In this document: positions 23,971 to 36,045 of the stretch, in pieces
Layout of the letters: every line of letters starts with the position of its first letter
Position numbering within the stretch: position 1 is the first letter of the stretch
From: Acanthosepion lycidas
Taxonomy: Eukaryota; Mollusca; Cephalopoda; Sepiida; Sepiidae
Assembly (NCBI GenBank): GCA_963932145.1
Contig: OZ010571.1
Location: 112,225,427-112,289,426 of the forward strand
Length of the DNA stretch: 64,000 nucleotides
Direction of reading: 5' to 3'
Program-made: the position numbers and the translations under genes
The notes under the pieces: generated by a model
Told to the model about the DNA's origin: nothing
The model's input: the letters and a program-made list of their open reading frames with translations, nothing else
The model's database searches: none

Positions 23971-25999
23971 GAAAATATGGTAGGAGACGCAAATGAAAGA
24001 GGGAAATGAAGACACAAAAATGACAAAGATTACCGAAGACACAAATGACAGTTGAAGCATGGCATTGAACACAAATGACAGGCAAAACAGAACACTATCA
24101 AATGACAGAAGAAAAAGAACACAAACTACAGAAGAAAAAGAACAGAAACGACAGTAGAAAAAAGACACAGACAAATGACAGACGAAAAAGGACACACAAG
24201 AATGATAGAAGAAAAAGGACACACACAAATGACAGAAGAAAAAGAAGACAAACGAATGACAGAAGAAAAAGAAGACAAACGAATGACAGAAGAAAGAGAA
24301 CACAAATGACAGGAGAAAAAGGACACACATAAATGACAGAATTAAAAAGACACGCACAAAAGACAAGAAAAAGAACACACACACAAATGACAGAAGAAAA
24401 GAAACACACACAAATGACATAATTTAAAAGACACACCCAAATGACAGAAGAAAAAGAACACAAACAAATGACAGAAGAAAAGGACAGACACAAATGACAG
24501 AAGAAAAAGGACAGACACAAATGACAGAAGAAAAAGGACAGACACAAATGACAGAAGAAAAAGGACACAAACAAATGACAGAAGAAAAAGAACACGCACA
24601 CAAATTACAGAATAAAAAGAACACGCACGCAAATTACAGAAGAAAAAGAACACAAACAAATGACAGAAGAAAAAATGTCACACACAAAGGACAGAAGATA
24701 AAGAACACGAACACAAATGACAATATAAAGAACACGAACACAAATGACAGAATATAAAGAACACAGAACTTACAAACAAATGACAGAAGAAAAGAAACGC
24801 ACACAAATGACAGGAAAAAAGAACACACACAAATGACAGAAGAAAAAAGGACACACACAAATGACAGAAGAAAAAAGGACACACACAAATGACACACACA
24901 AATGACACACAAATGACAGAAGAAAAAAGGACACACACAAATGACAGAAGAAAAAAAACAAAAATGCCGGGAGAATAAGAACACAAATGACAGGAGAAAA
25001 AGAACACATACAAATGACAGGAGAAAAAGAACACATACAAATGACAGGAGAAAAAGAACACATACAAATGACAGGAGAAAAAGAAGACATACAAATGACA
25101 GGAGAAAAAGAACACATACAAATGACAGGAGAAAAAGAACACATACAAATGACAGGAGAAAAAGAACACATACAAATGACAGGAGAAAAAGAACACATAC
25201 AAATGACAGGAGAAAAAGAACAGGCACAAATTACTGAAGAAAAAGGACACGCACAAATGTCAGAAGAAAAAAGGACACACACAAATGACAGAAGAAAAAA
25301 GGACACACACAAAAGACAGAAGAAAAGAAAAACACACAAATGACAGAAGAAAAAGAACAAAAATGATAGAAGTAATAGGACACACACAGAAATAAGAGAA
25401 GAAAAAGAAACACACACAAACGACAGAAGAAAAAGAAAACACACAAATGACAGAAGATAAAGAACACAGAAACAAATGACAGAAGATAAAGAACACAGAA
25501 ACAAATGACAGAAGATAAAGAACACAGAAATAAATGAAAGAAGATAAAGGACACAGAAATAAATGAAAGAAGATAAAGGACACAGAAATAAATGAAAGAA
25601 GATAAAGGACACACACAAAATACAGAAGAAAAAAGACACAGACAAATGACAAGAAAATGAACACACACACAAAGGACAGGAGAAAAAGAAACACACACAA
25701 ATGACAGGAGAAAATGAACTCACACAAATGACAGAAGAAAAAGAACTCACACAAATGACAGAAGAAAAAGAACTCACACAAATGACAGAAGAAAAAGAAT
25801 AAAAATGCCAGGAGAATACGAACACAAATGACACGAGAAAACGAACACAAATGACACGAGAAAACGAACACAAATGACACGAGAAAACGAACACACACAA
25901 ATGACACGAGAAAACGAACACACACAAATGACACGAGAAAAAGAACACAAATGATAGAAGATAAAGAACACGCACACAAATGACAGAAGAAAAAGAACA

Positions 26000-28850
26000 C
26001 AAACAAATTACAGCAGAAAAAGGACACACACAAATGACAGAACGAATAGGACACACACACACAAATGACAGAAGAAAAAGAAACACACACATGTGACAGA
26101 AGAAAAAGAACACAAATGACGGAAGAAAAGAAACACACATTACAGAAGATAAAGAACACGGACACAAATGACAGGAGAAAAAGAACACAAATGACTGACA
26201 GAAGAAAAAATGACAGACACAAATGACAGAAGAAAAAATGACACACACAAATGTTAGAAGAAAAAAGGACAGACAGAAATTACAGAAGAAAGGAAACACA
26301 CAGAAATCACAGAAGAAAAAGAAACACACACAAATGACAGGAGAAAAAGAACACAAATGACAGGAGAAAAAGAACACAAATGACAGGAGAAAAAGAACAC
26401 AAATGACAGGAGAAAAAGAACACAAATGACAGAAGATAAAGAACACAAACACATGACAGAAGAAAATAACACAAATTACAGAAGAAATAGGACACACACA
26501 CAAATGACAGAAGGAATAGGACACACACACAAATGACAGAAGGAATAGGACACACACAAAAATGACAGAAGGAATAGGACACACACAAAAATGACAGAAG
26601 GAATAGGACACACACACAAATGACAGAAGAAAAAGAAACACACACAAATGACAGAAGAAAAAGAAACACACACAAATGACAGGAGAAAAAGAACACAAAT
26701 GACAGAAGAAAAAGAACACAAATGACAGAAGAAATAGGACACAAATGACAGAAGAAATAGGACACAAATGACAGAAGAAATAGGACACAAATGACAGAAG
26801 AAATAGGACACACACACAAATAGAAACACACAAAATTACAGAGGAAAAAGAAACACACACAAATGACAGAAGAAAAAAGAACACAAATGACAGAGGAAAA
26901 AGAACTCAAATGACAGAAGGAATACGACACACACACAAATGACAGAAGAAAAAGAAACACACACAAATGACAGAAGAAAAAAAAAAAATGCCAGCAGAAA
27001 AAGAACACAAATGACAGGAGAAAAAGAACACAAATGACAGGAGAAAAAGAACACAAATGACAGGAGAAAAAGAACACAAATGACAGGAGAGAAAGAACAC
27101 AAATGACAGGAGAAAAAGAACACAAATGACAGAAGATAAAGAACACAAACACATGACAGAAGAAAATAACACAAACAAATTACAGAAGAAATAGGACACA
27201 CACACAAATGACAGAAGGAATAGGACACACACACAAATGACAGAAGGAATAGGACACACACAAAAATGACAGAAGGAATAGGACACACACAAAAATGACA
27301 GAAGGAATAGGACACACACACAAATGACAGAAGAAAAAGAAACACACACAAATGACAGGAGAAAAAGAAAACAAATGACAGAAGAAAAAGAACACAAATG
27401 ACAGAAGAAATAGGACACATACACAAATGACAGAAGAAAAAGAAACACACACAAATGACAGGAGAAAAAGAACACAAATGACAGAAGAAAAAGAAACACA
27501 CACAAATGACAGGAGAAAAAGAACACAAATGACAGAAGAAAAAGAACACAAATGACAGAAGAAATAGGACACACACACAAATGACAGGAGAAAAAGAAAC
27601 ACACACAAATGACAGGAGAAAAAGAACACAAATGACAGAAGAAATAGGACACAAATGACAGAAGAAATAGGACACAAATGACAGAAGAAATAGGACACAA
27701 ATGACAGAAGAAATAGGACACACACACAAATAGAAACACACAAAATTACAGAGGAAAAAGAAACACACACAAATGACAGAAGAAAAAAGAACACAAATGA
27801 CAGAAGAAAAAGAACTCAAATGACAGAAGGAATACGACACACACACAAATGACAGAAGAAAAAGAAACACACACAAATTACAGAAGAAAAAGAACAAAAA
27901 TGCCAGCAGAAAAAGAACACAAATGACAGGAGAAAAAGAACACAAATGACAGGAGAAAAAGAACACAAATGACAGGAGAAAAAGAACACAAATGACAGGA
28001 GAGAAAGAACACAAATGACAGGAGAAAAAGAACACAAATGACAGGAGAAAAAGAACACAAATGACAGAAGATAAAGAACACAAACACATGACAGAAGAAA
28101 ATAACACAAACAAATTACAGAAGAAATAGGACACACACACAAATGACAGAAGGAATAGGACACACACACAAATGACAGAAGGAATAGGACACACACACAA
28201 ATGACAGAAGGAATAGGACACACACAAAAATGACAGAAGGAATAGGACACACACAAAAATGACAGAAGGAATAGGACACACACACAAATGACAGAAGAAA
28301 AAGAAACACACACAAATGACAGGAGAAAAAGAACACAAATGACAGAAGAAAAAGAACACAAATGACAGAAGAAATAGGACACAAATGACAGAAGAAAAAG
28401 AATCACACACAAATGACAGGAGAAAAAGAACACAAATGACAGAAGAAAAAGAAACACACACAAATGACAGGAGAAAAAGAACACAAATGACAGAAGAAAA
28501 AGAACACAAATGACAGAAGAAATAGGACACACACACAAATGACAGGAGAAAAAGAAACACACACAAATGACAGAAGAAATAGGACACAAATGACAGAAGA
28601 AATAGGACACAAATGACAGAAGAAATAGGACACAAATGACAGAAGAAATAGGACACACACACAAATAGAAACACACAAAATTACAGAGGAAAAAGAAACA
28701 CACACAAATGACAGAAGAAAAAAGAACACAAATGACAGAAGAAAAAGAACTCAAATGACAGAAGGAATACGACACACACACAAATGACAGAAGAAAAAGA
28801 AACACACACAAATGACAGAAGAAAAAGAAACACACAAAAATGACAGGAGA
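26000..28850 (+). repeat. Higher-order repeat of ~0.92 kb, about three copies
   Basis: The rare landmark tagaaacacacaaaattaca occurs at 26821, 27731 and 28666, spacings of 910 and 935 bp. The order of variants in between (gaataggac block, then gaaacacac block, then gccagcag, then ggagaaaaag run) is repeated with small copy-number differences. Confidence 0.8.
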
Positions 28851-28854
28851 AAAA

Positions 28855-30440
28855 GAACAAAAATGCCAGCAGAAAAAGATCACAAATGTCAGGAGAAAAA
28901 GAACACAAATAACAGGAGAAAAAGAACACAAATGACATAAGAAAAAGAACACAAATGACAGAAGAAAAAGAACACAAATGACAGAAGAAAAAGAACACAA
29001 ATGACAGAAGAAAAAGAACACAAATGACAGAAGAAAAAGAACACAAATGACAGAAGAAAAAGAACACAAACAAATTACAGAAGAAAAAGGACACACTCAA
29101 ATGACAGAAGGAATAAGACACACACAAAAATTACAGAAGGAAAAGAATCACACACTAATGACAGGAGAGAAAGAAACACACACAAATGACAGGAGAGAAA
29201 GAAACACACACAAATGACAGGAGAAAAAGAACAAAAATGCCAGCAGAAAAAGAACACAAATGACAGGCGAAAAAGAACGCAATTGACAGGAGAAAAAGAA
29301 CACAAATGACAGGAGAAAGAGAACACAAACAAATTACAGAAGAAATAGGACACACACACAAATGACAGAAGGAATAGGACACACACACACAAATGACAGA
29401 AGGAATAGGACACACACACACAAATGACAGAAGGAATAGGACACACACACACAAATGACAGAAGGAATAGGACACACACACACAAATGACAGAAGGAATA
29501 GGACACACACACACAAATGACAGAAGGAATAGGAAACACACACACAAATGACAGAAGGAATAGGAAACACACACACAAATGACAGAAGGAATAGGAAACA
29601 CACACACAAATGACAGAAGGAATAGGACACACACACAAATTACAGAAGAAAAAGAAACACAAATGACAGGAGAAAAAGAACACAAATGACAGGAGAAAAA
29701 GAACACAAATGACAGAAGATAAAGGACACAAACAAATGACAGAAGAAAATAACACAAACAAATTACAGAAGAAATAGGACACACACACAAATTACAGAAG
29801 AATTAGGACACACACACAAATTACAGAAGAAATAGGACACACAGACAAATTACAGAAGAAAAAGAAACACACACAAATGACAGGAGAATAAGAACAAAAA
29901 TGCCAGCAGAAAAAGAACAAAAATGCCAGCAGAAAAAGAACAAAAATGCCAGCAGAAAAAGAACACAAATGATAGAATATAAAGAACACGCACACAAATG
30001 ACAGAAGAAAAAGAACACAAACAAATGACAGAAGAAAAAGAACACAAACAAATGACAGAAGAAAAAGAACACAAACAAATGACAGAAGAAAAAGTACACA
30101 AACAAATGACAGAAGAAAAAGTACACAAACAAATGACAGAAGAAAAAGAACACAAACAAATGACAGAAGAAAAAGAAACACACAAATGACAGAAGAAAAA
30201 GAAACACACAAACCAATGACAGAAGAAAAAGAAACACACAAACCAATGACAGAAGAAAAAGAAACACACACATGTGACAGAAGAAAAAGAACACAAATGA
30301 CGGAAGAAAAGAAACACACACACATTACGGAAGAAAAAGAACACGGACACAAATGACAGAAGAAAAAGAACACGGACACAAATGACAGAAGTAAAAGAAC
30401 ACGGACACAAATGACAGAAGTAAAAGAACACGGACACAAA
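28855..30440 (+). repeat. Duplicated ~1.6-kb block, left copy
   Basis: This block recurs at about 31405-33000. Matching landmarks are atgccagcagaaaaagatca (28863 and 31412), acagaaggaataagacacac (29104 and 31677), acagacaaattacagaagaa (29841 and 32341), gaaacacacaaaccaatg (30201 and 32753), and gtaaaagaacacgg (30391 and 32943). The offset is 2.50-2.57 kb. Confidence 0.8.
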
Positions 30441-31404
30441 TGACAGAAGAAAAAGAAACACACAATTGACAGAATAAAAAGAAACACACACAAATGACAG
30501 AAGAAAAAGAAACACACAGAAATGACAGAAGAAAAAGAAACACACACAAATGACAGAAGAAAAAGAAACACACACAAATGACAGAAGAAAAAGAACAAAA
30601 ATGCCTGCAGATAACAACACAAATGACAGGAGAAAAAGAACACAAATGACAGGAGAAAAAGAACACAAATGACAGGAGAAAAAGAACACAAATGACAGGA
30701 GAAAAAGAACACAAATGACAGGAGAAAAAGAACACAAATGACAGGAGAAAAAGAACACAAATGACAGAAGGAATAGGACACAAATGACAGAAGGAATAGG
30801 ACACACTCAAATGACAGAAGGAATAGGACACACACAAATGACAGAAGAAAAATGGACACACACAAATGACAGAAGAATAAAGGACACACACAAATGACAG
30901 AAGAATAAAGGACACAAATGACAGGAGAAAAAGAACACAAATGATAGAATATAAAGAACACGGACACAAATGACAGAAGAAAAAGAAATGGCAGAAGAAA
31001 AAGAAACACACAAATGACAGAAGAAAAAGAAACACACACAAATGACAGGAGATAAAGAAAACAAATGACAGGAGAAAATGAACACAAATAACAGAAGAAA
31101 AAGAACACAAACAAATGACAGAAGAAAAAGAGGACACTCAAATGACAGAAGGAATAGGACACACACACAAATTACTGAAGTAAAAGAAACACACACAAAT
31201 GACAGGAGAAAAAGTAACACGCTCTAATGACAGCAGAAAAAGAACACAACTGACAGGAGAAAAAGAACACTAACAAATTACAGAAGAAAAAGGACACACT
31301 CAAATGACAGAAGGAATAGTACACACACACAAATTACAGAAGAAAAAGAAACACACACAAATTACAGAAGGTAACGAAACACACACAAATGACAGGAGAA
31401 AAAG

Positions 31405-33000
31405 AACAAAAATGCCAGCAGAAAAAGATCACAAATGTCAGGAGAAAAAGAACACAAATAACAGGAGAAAAAGAACACAAATGACATGAGAAAAAGAACA
31501 CAAATGACAGAAGAAAAAGAACACAAATGACAGAAGAAAAAGAACACAAATGACAGAAGAAAAAGAACACAAATGACAGAAGAAAAAGAACACAAATGAC
31601 AGAAGAAAAAGAACACAAATGACAGAAGAAAAAGAACACAAACAAATTACAGAAGAAAAAGGACACACTCAAATGACAGAAGGAATAAGACACACACAAA
31701 AATTACAGAAGGAAAAGAATCACACACTAATGACAGGAGAGAAAGAAACACACACAAATGACAGGAGAGAAAGAAACACACACAAATGACAGGAGAGAAA
31801 GAAACACACACAAATGACAGGAGAAAAAGAACAAAAATGCCAGCAGAAAAAGAACACAAATGACAGGCGAAAAAGAACGCAATTGACAGGAGAAAAAGAA
31901 CACAAATGACAGGAGAAAGAGAACACAAACAAATTACAGAAGAAATAGGACACACACACACAAATGACAGAAGGAATAGGACACACACACACAAATGACA
32001 GAAGGAATAGGAAACACACACACAAATGACAGAAGGAATAGGAAACACACACAAATTACAGAAGAAAAAGAAACACACACAAATGACAGAAGAAAAAAAA
32101 ACACACACAAATGACAGGAGAAAAAGAACACAAATGACAGGAGAAAAAGAACACAAATGACAGGAGAAAAAGAACACAAATGACAGAAGATAAAGGACAC
32201 AAACAAATGACAGAAGAAAATAACACAAACAAATTACAGAAGAAATAGGACACACACACAAATTACAGAAGAAATAGGACACACACACAAATTACAGAAG
32301 AAATAGGACACACACACAAATTACAGAAGAAATAGGACACACAGACAAATTACAGAAGAAAAAGAAACACACACAAATGACAGGAGAATAAGAACAAAAA
32401 TGCCAGCAGAAAAAGAACAAAAATGCCAGCAGAAAAAGAACAAAAATGCCAGCAGAAAAAGAACAAAAATGCCAGCAGAAAAAGAACACAAATGATAGAA
32501 TATAAAGAACACGCACACAAATGACAGAAGAAAAAGAACACGCACACAAATGACAGAAGAAAAAGAACACAAACAAATGACAGAAGAAAAAGAACACAAA
32601 CAAATGACAGAAGAAAAAGAACACAAACAAATGACAGAAGAAAAAGAACACAAACAAATGACAGAAGAAAAAGAACACAAACAAATGACAGAAGAAAAAG
32701 AACACAAACCAATGACAGAAGAAAAAGAAACACACAAATGACAGAAGAAAAAGAAACACACAAACCAATGACAGAAGAAAAAGAAACACACAAACCAATG
32801 ACAGAAGAAAAAGAAACACACACATGTGACAGAAGAAAAAGAACACAAATGACGGAAGAAAAGAAACACACACACATTACGGAAGAAAAAGAACACGGAC
32901 ACAAATGACAGAAGAAAAAGAACACGGACACAAATGACAGAAGTAAAAGAACACGGACACAAATGACAGAAGTAAAAGAACACGGACACAAATGACAGGA
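31405..33000 (+). repeat. Duplicated ~1.6-kb block, right copy
   Basis: Partner of 28855-30440 with the same order of rare variants. Offsets differ by up to 73 bp between landmarks, so single units were gained or lost after duplication. The main difference is a shorter cagaaggaatagg run near 31970. Confidence 0.8.
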
Positions 33001-33344
33001 GAAAAAGAAAACACATGACTGACAGAAGAAAAAAGGACACACACAAATGGCAGAAGAAAAAATGACACACACAAATGACAGAAGAAAAAATGACACACAC
33101 AAATGACAGAAGAAAAAATGACACACACAAATGACAGAAGAAAAAATGACACACACAAATGACAGAAGAAACACACACAAATGACAGAAGAAACACACAC
33201 AAATGACAAGAAACATAGAGCACACTTATAGCGGATCAACTATCAATAGACACAAGTGACACAATAACCAAACATTATACACAAATGTCATAAACAAACA
33301 TTTGACAGAAATGACATGGAAAACAAGCGACACAAATCACAGGA

Positions 33345-33415
33345 AATTAACTAGTGCGTACTGTTATTTCTTGATAGGAAACAGGATATGTAGACTAAAT
33401 CAATAGGCAAAATGA
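33345..33415 (+). repeat. Higher-order marker segment M4
   Basis: Variant of M1: gtgcgtactgttatttcttg then ataggaaacaggatatg, followed by atatggtagtagtcgtaaat. It lies just right of the core array. Confidence 0.65.
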
Positions 33416-33649
33416 CCGTGAAAATATGGTAGTAGTCGTAAATTTGGAAGGAAATTGAACAGACACAAATATAAAAAGAAAGATGGTTGAAGATACAAAT
33501 GACAAAGGAGAGAGTAGACACCGTTTAGAAAGGGACCATTAGACACATTTGCCAGAGTGACAATCAGACACAGTTGACAGACAGTACAGTAGACAAGAAT
33601 CTGTAGACATAAATGACACACAGTAGATACACATTATACTGGAAACCCT

Positions 33650-35205
33650 AGATGGTTTTTGGCATGCATCTTATCGACCCCCATAAAGTTTTCTACAGCC
33701 GTGGTATATCGAGAATTTTGTCTATGTTGGTAATACAAATTATTAAAACTGAGATTTTTTTAAAAAATTCATGATTAGATTGTTTATCTCATTGTTGTTG
33801 TTTTTTGTTTGTGAATGTGTGCGACTATTTTTAACTTGTAATCATTCTTGACATCTAAATATGAATAAATGTAAAGTGAAAACATTCGTAATTTTGTAAT
33901 ATTTTGCCTTTAGAATGTCGAATTCGACTTCATCTCGTAAAAAGTGAAATTTATCTGAAGAAGTACGTGTGTTTCAAAAAAAGTGGGAATTACAGAACTT
34001 TGTACCACTGTTAATGGAAAGATAAACTATTTGATTTGCACCCACTGCATTACGACGACAAATGAATATAATGTGAAAAGACATAATGAAACAAACCATC
34101 GATCTTATGATAAATATGAAGGAAATATTCTTGTTTCAAAAGTGATGGAATTCAAGGTTAAGTTAACATAACAACAGAGTTGCTTTACAAAAAGTCATAA
34201 AGGCAAGGTTAGTTCTGTTATTGCAAGCTTTGACCTCTGCAAAATGATCGCCATCAGTGGAAAATCTTTCAGTGAAGGGGATTTCATAAAGTGATGTCTT
34301 GTAAAACAATTGAAATCGTAAGTCCAGAGAACTCATACTTATTTCAAGACATTTTATTAAGCAGGAACACTGTTGCTGAATGGATTGATGAAATGGCAGG
34401 TGATTTGCGGTGACAGTGTTCTGAACATATTTCTATTACAATGAATGAGACTGTTGAAATAACTGGAATAGCACAGGTCGCTGTTTTCATCAGGGTCTGT
34501 GACAATGAATTTCAAATTTATGAAGAACTAATTGAACTGGTTCCAATGCATGATACTACAACAAGAAAGTTTTTTAAGAAAGTTAAACTACTTCTCCATG
34601 TGTATGGTCTTCATTTGAATAAACTTGTGTGTTTATCTACTGAAGGTGCAGCCAATACAGTTGGGAGACATAATACTGCCAAGTTAGGTACAAGATTTGA
34701 AAACATATATCCAGATTAAACATTCAAGAATTTCAATGAAATAATTCAACAAAACGTATGCTCTAAGATTTTTGACATAAAAAATAATGAACTATATCAG
34801 AGGTCGTTTTCTGTATCATCGTCAGTTTAGCTAGTTATTGGAAGGCGTGAATAATCCGTTCACAAGTGCCCTATTCTACAGAGAAGTTCGATGGCTTCAT
34901 GCCACAAAATACCGAAAAGATTTCTTTTTTATTGCTACACGAAATGGTTATGTTTTTGGAGATGAAGAGTCAAGGCACAGATGAATTGAAAGATGAAAGC
35001 TAGCTCCAAGAACTAGTCTTTTCAGTGTGTCCAATTAAGTTACCTTAATTTGAAATTACAAGGTAAAAATAAGCTCATCACTCAGTTATATGATGATATC
35101 AAGTGTTTCATTGCGAATTTATTGAAGTCACAATTGTCACATGAAACCTTGATTTAATTCCCTATGTGCAAGGAGTTGAAAAAAAATGCCAACACTGAGT
35201 CTTTA
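33650..35205 (+). mobile_element. hAT transposon relic inserted in the satellite
   Basis: The satellite stops near 33650 and resumes near 35205. Between them is balanced-composition DNA holding a hAT transposase remnant. Clear terminal inverted repeats and an 8-bp duplication are not visible, so the limits are set by composition and are approximate. Confidence 0.75.
33915..35160 (+). pseudogene. hAT transposase pseudogene (GTF2IRD2/ZBED-like)
   Basis: The start ATG at 33915 opens an N-terminus followed by FQKKWELQNF, typical of GTF2IRD2-like hAT proteins (FQEKW). A BED-type zinc finger follows at about 34030-34100 (CTHC, then RHNETNH; C-x2-C-x11-H-x4-H) in a shifted frame. Next come SFDLCKMIAISGKSFSEGDF (canonical ASYxVAxLIAKxxKPFTEGEF) and FQDILLSRNTVAEWI. 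The open stretch 34441-34719 has IAQVAVFIRVCDNEF, ELIELVPMHDTTT and LNKLVCLSTEGAA. Later traces include YREVRWLHATKY and LNLKLQGKNKLITQLYDDI near 35050. The catalytic DE of LDEST reads NE, and the second acidic site (TDGAP) reads TEGAA. At least four frame changes and several stops are present. The order and spacing leave little doubt about the family. Confidence 0.88.
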
Positions 35206-35282
35206 CATATCTTTACAGACACGAGACGCGCACGGCCGAGTAGACAGACACGAGACGCGCACGGTAGAGTAGACAGAAACGA
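35206..35282 (+). repeat. Two-copy gacacgagacgcgcacgg repeat
   Basis: Two 29-bp units with several CpGs (acgagacgcgcacgg, then gagtagacagac) mark the point where the satellite resumes after the hAT relic. Confidence 0.8.
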
Positions 35283-35782
35283 GACACACAGGTCAGAGGA
35301 AATAGAAGGGACAAATATAACGAGGAAGCTGATATTGGAGAAAATTTTCACAAGTGCCTCATAGGAAACAAACATGTAACAGGAAAAATACAATACACAA
35401 ATGAGAGGAAAATTTAACACACAAATAATGGGGGAATCAGTAGTCGCAAATGATATAGAAAAGAGTAGAAAATTGACAGAACAGAGAGTAGCCACAAATG
35501 AGACAAGAAACTACATACAAAAATAATAGGAGACACGGAGAGTACATACAAATGACAGGAGACAAGGAGAGTACACACAAATGACAGCGGAAACGGAGAG
35601 TACACACAAATGACAGCAGACAAGGAGAGTACTCACAAATGACAGGAGACACCGAGAGTACACACAAATGACAAAAGAAACAGATTACAGCCAAATAACA
35701 AAAGAAACAGATTACAGCCAAATAACAAAAGAAACAGAGTACACAGAAACGACACAAAAACAATCATGATACACAAATGATA

Positions 35783-35862
35783 TTAGGTTGGTGCAAAAAT
35801 AATGCCGTATTCTCACACAGTAACATATGTGAGAAAGCGACATTATATTTGCACCAACCTAA
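35783..35862. mobile_element. MADE1-like mariner MITE (copy 2)
   Basis: This 80-bp element has termini ttaggttggtgcaaaaataa and tttgcaccaacctaa and is flanked by TA at 35781-35782 and 35863-35864. It is a clean insertion into satellite units (acacaaatga on the left, acaagtaacaaaac on the right). It matches the copy at 427-505 along its whole length, with scattered differences. Confidence 0.92.
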
Positions 35863-35984
35863 TACAAGTAACAAAACGTGGGTACAAATGACACATGGAA
35901 GAAATATTAGGCACAAATGATGGAAGAAACAATAAGAAAATACAAGGGACAAAAATCACAAGAAAGTTAAAACAGACTCAAATC

Positions 35985-36045
35985 ACAAGTGTGTACTTTT
36001 TTCATGAGAGGAAACAGAATATGATTGCAGACTCAGTAGTCAAAA
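35985..36045 (+). repeat. Higher-order marker segment M5
   Basis: Variant of M1: gtgtacttttttcatgagag then gaaacagaatatgattgcag, followed by gatagtagacacaaatgg and gaatactgaagac. It is the best match to M1 outside the left half. Confidence 0.75.

Larger units (their letters stand above)
24075..33235 (+). repeat. Core minisatellite array, ~9.2 kb
   Basis: On the order of 350 units of 23-30 bp, all variants of acacaaatgacagaagaaaa with differing (AC)n and A/G spacers. Recurrent sub-variants include aaaatgccagcagaaaaaga, cagaaggaataggacacac, gagaaaacgaacacaaatga and cagaagtaaaagaacacgg. These are arranged in higher-order blocks rather than at random. All three minus frames are almost free of stops because plus-strand TTA, CTA and TCA are nearly absent, giving open frames up to about 700 codons that encode only Phe/Ser/Val/Cys/Leu repeats. 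Confidence 0.97.

Noticed and set aside
24770-31168. Minus-strand open frames of 300-704 codons, extremely hydrophobic and Cys/Phe/Ser-rich
   Set aside because: They overlap one another in all three frames, translate a 23-30-bp tandem repeat lacking stop triplets, and have no domain, splice or start context. They are compositional artefacts.
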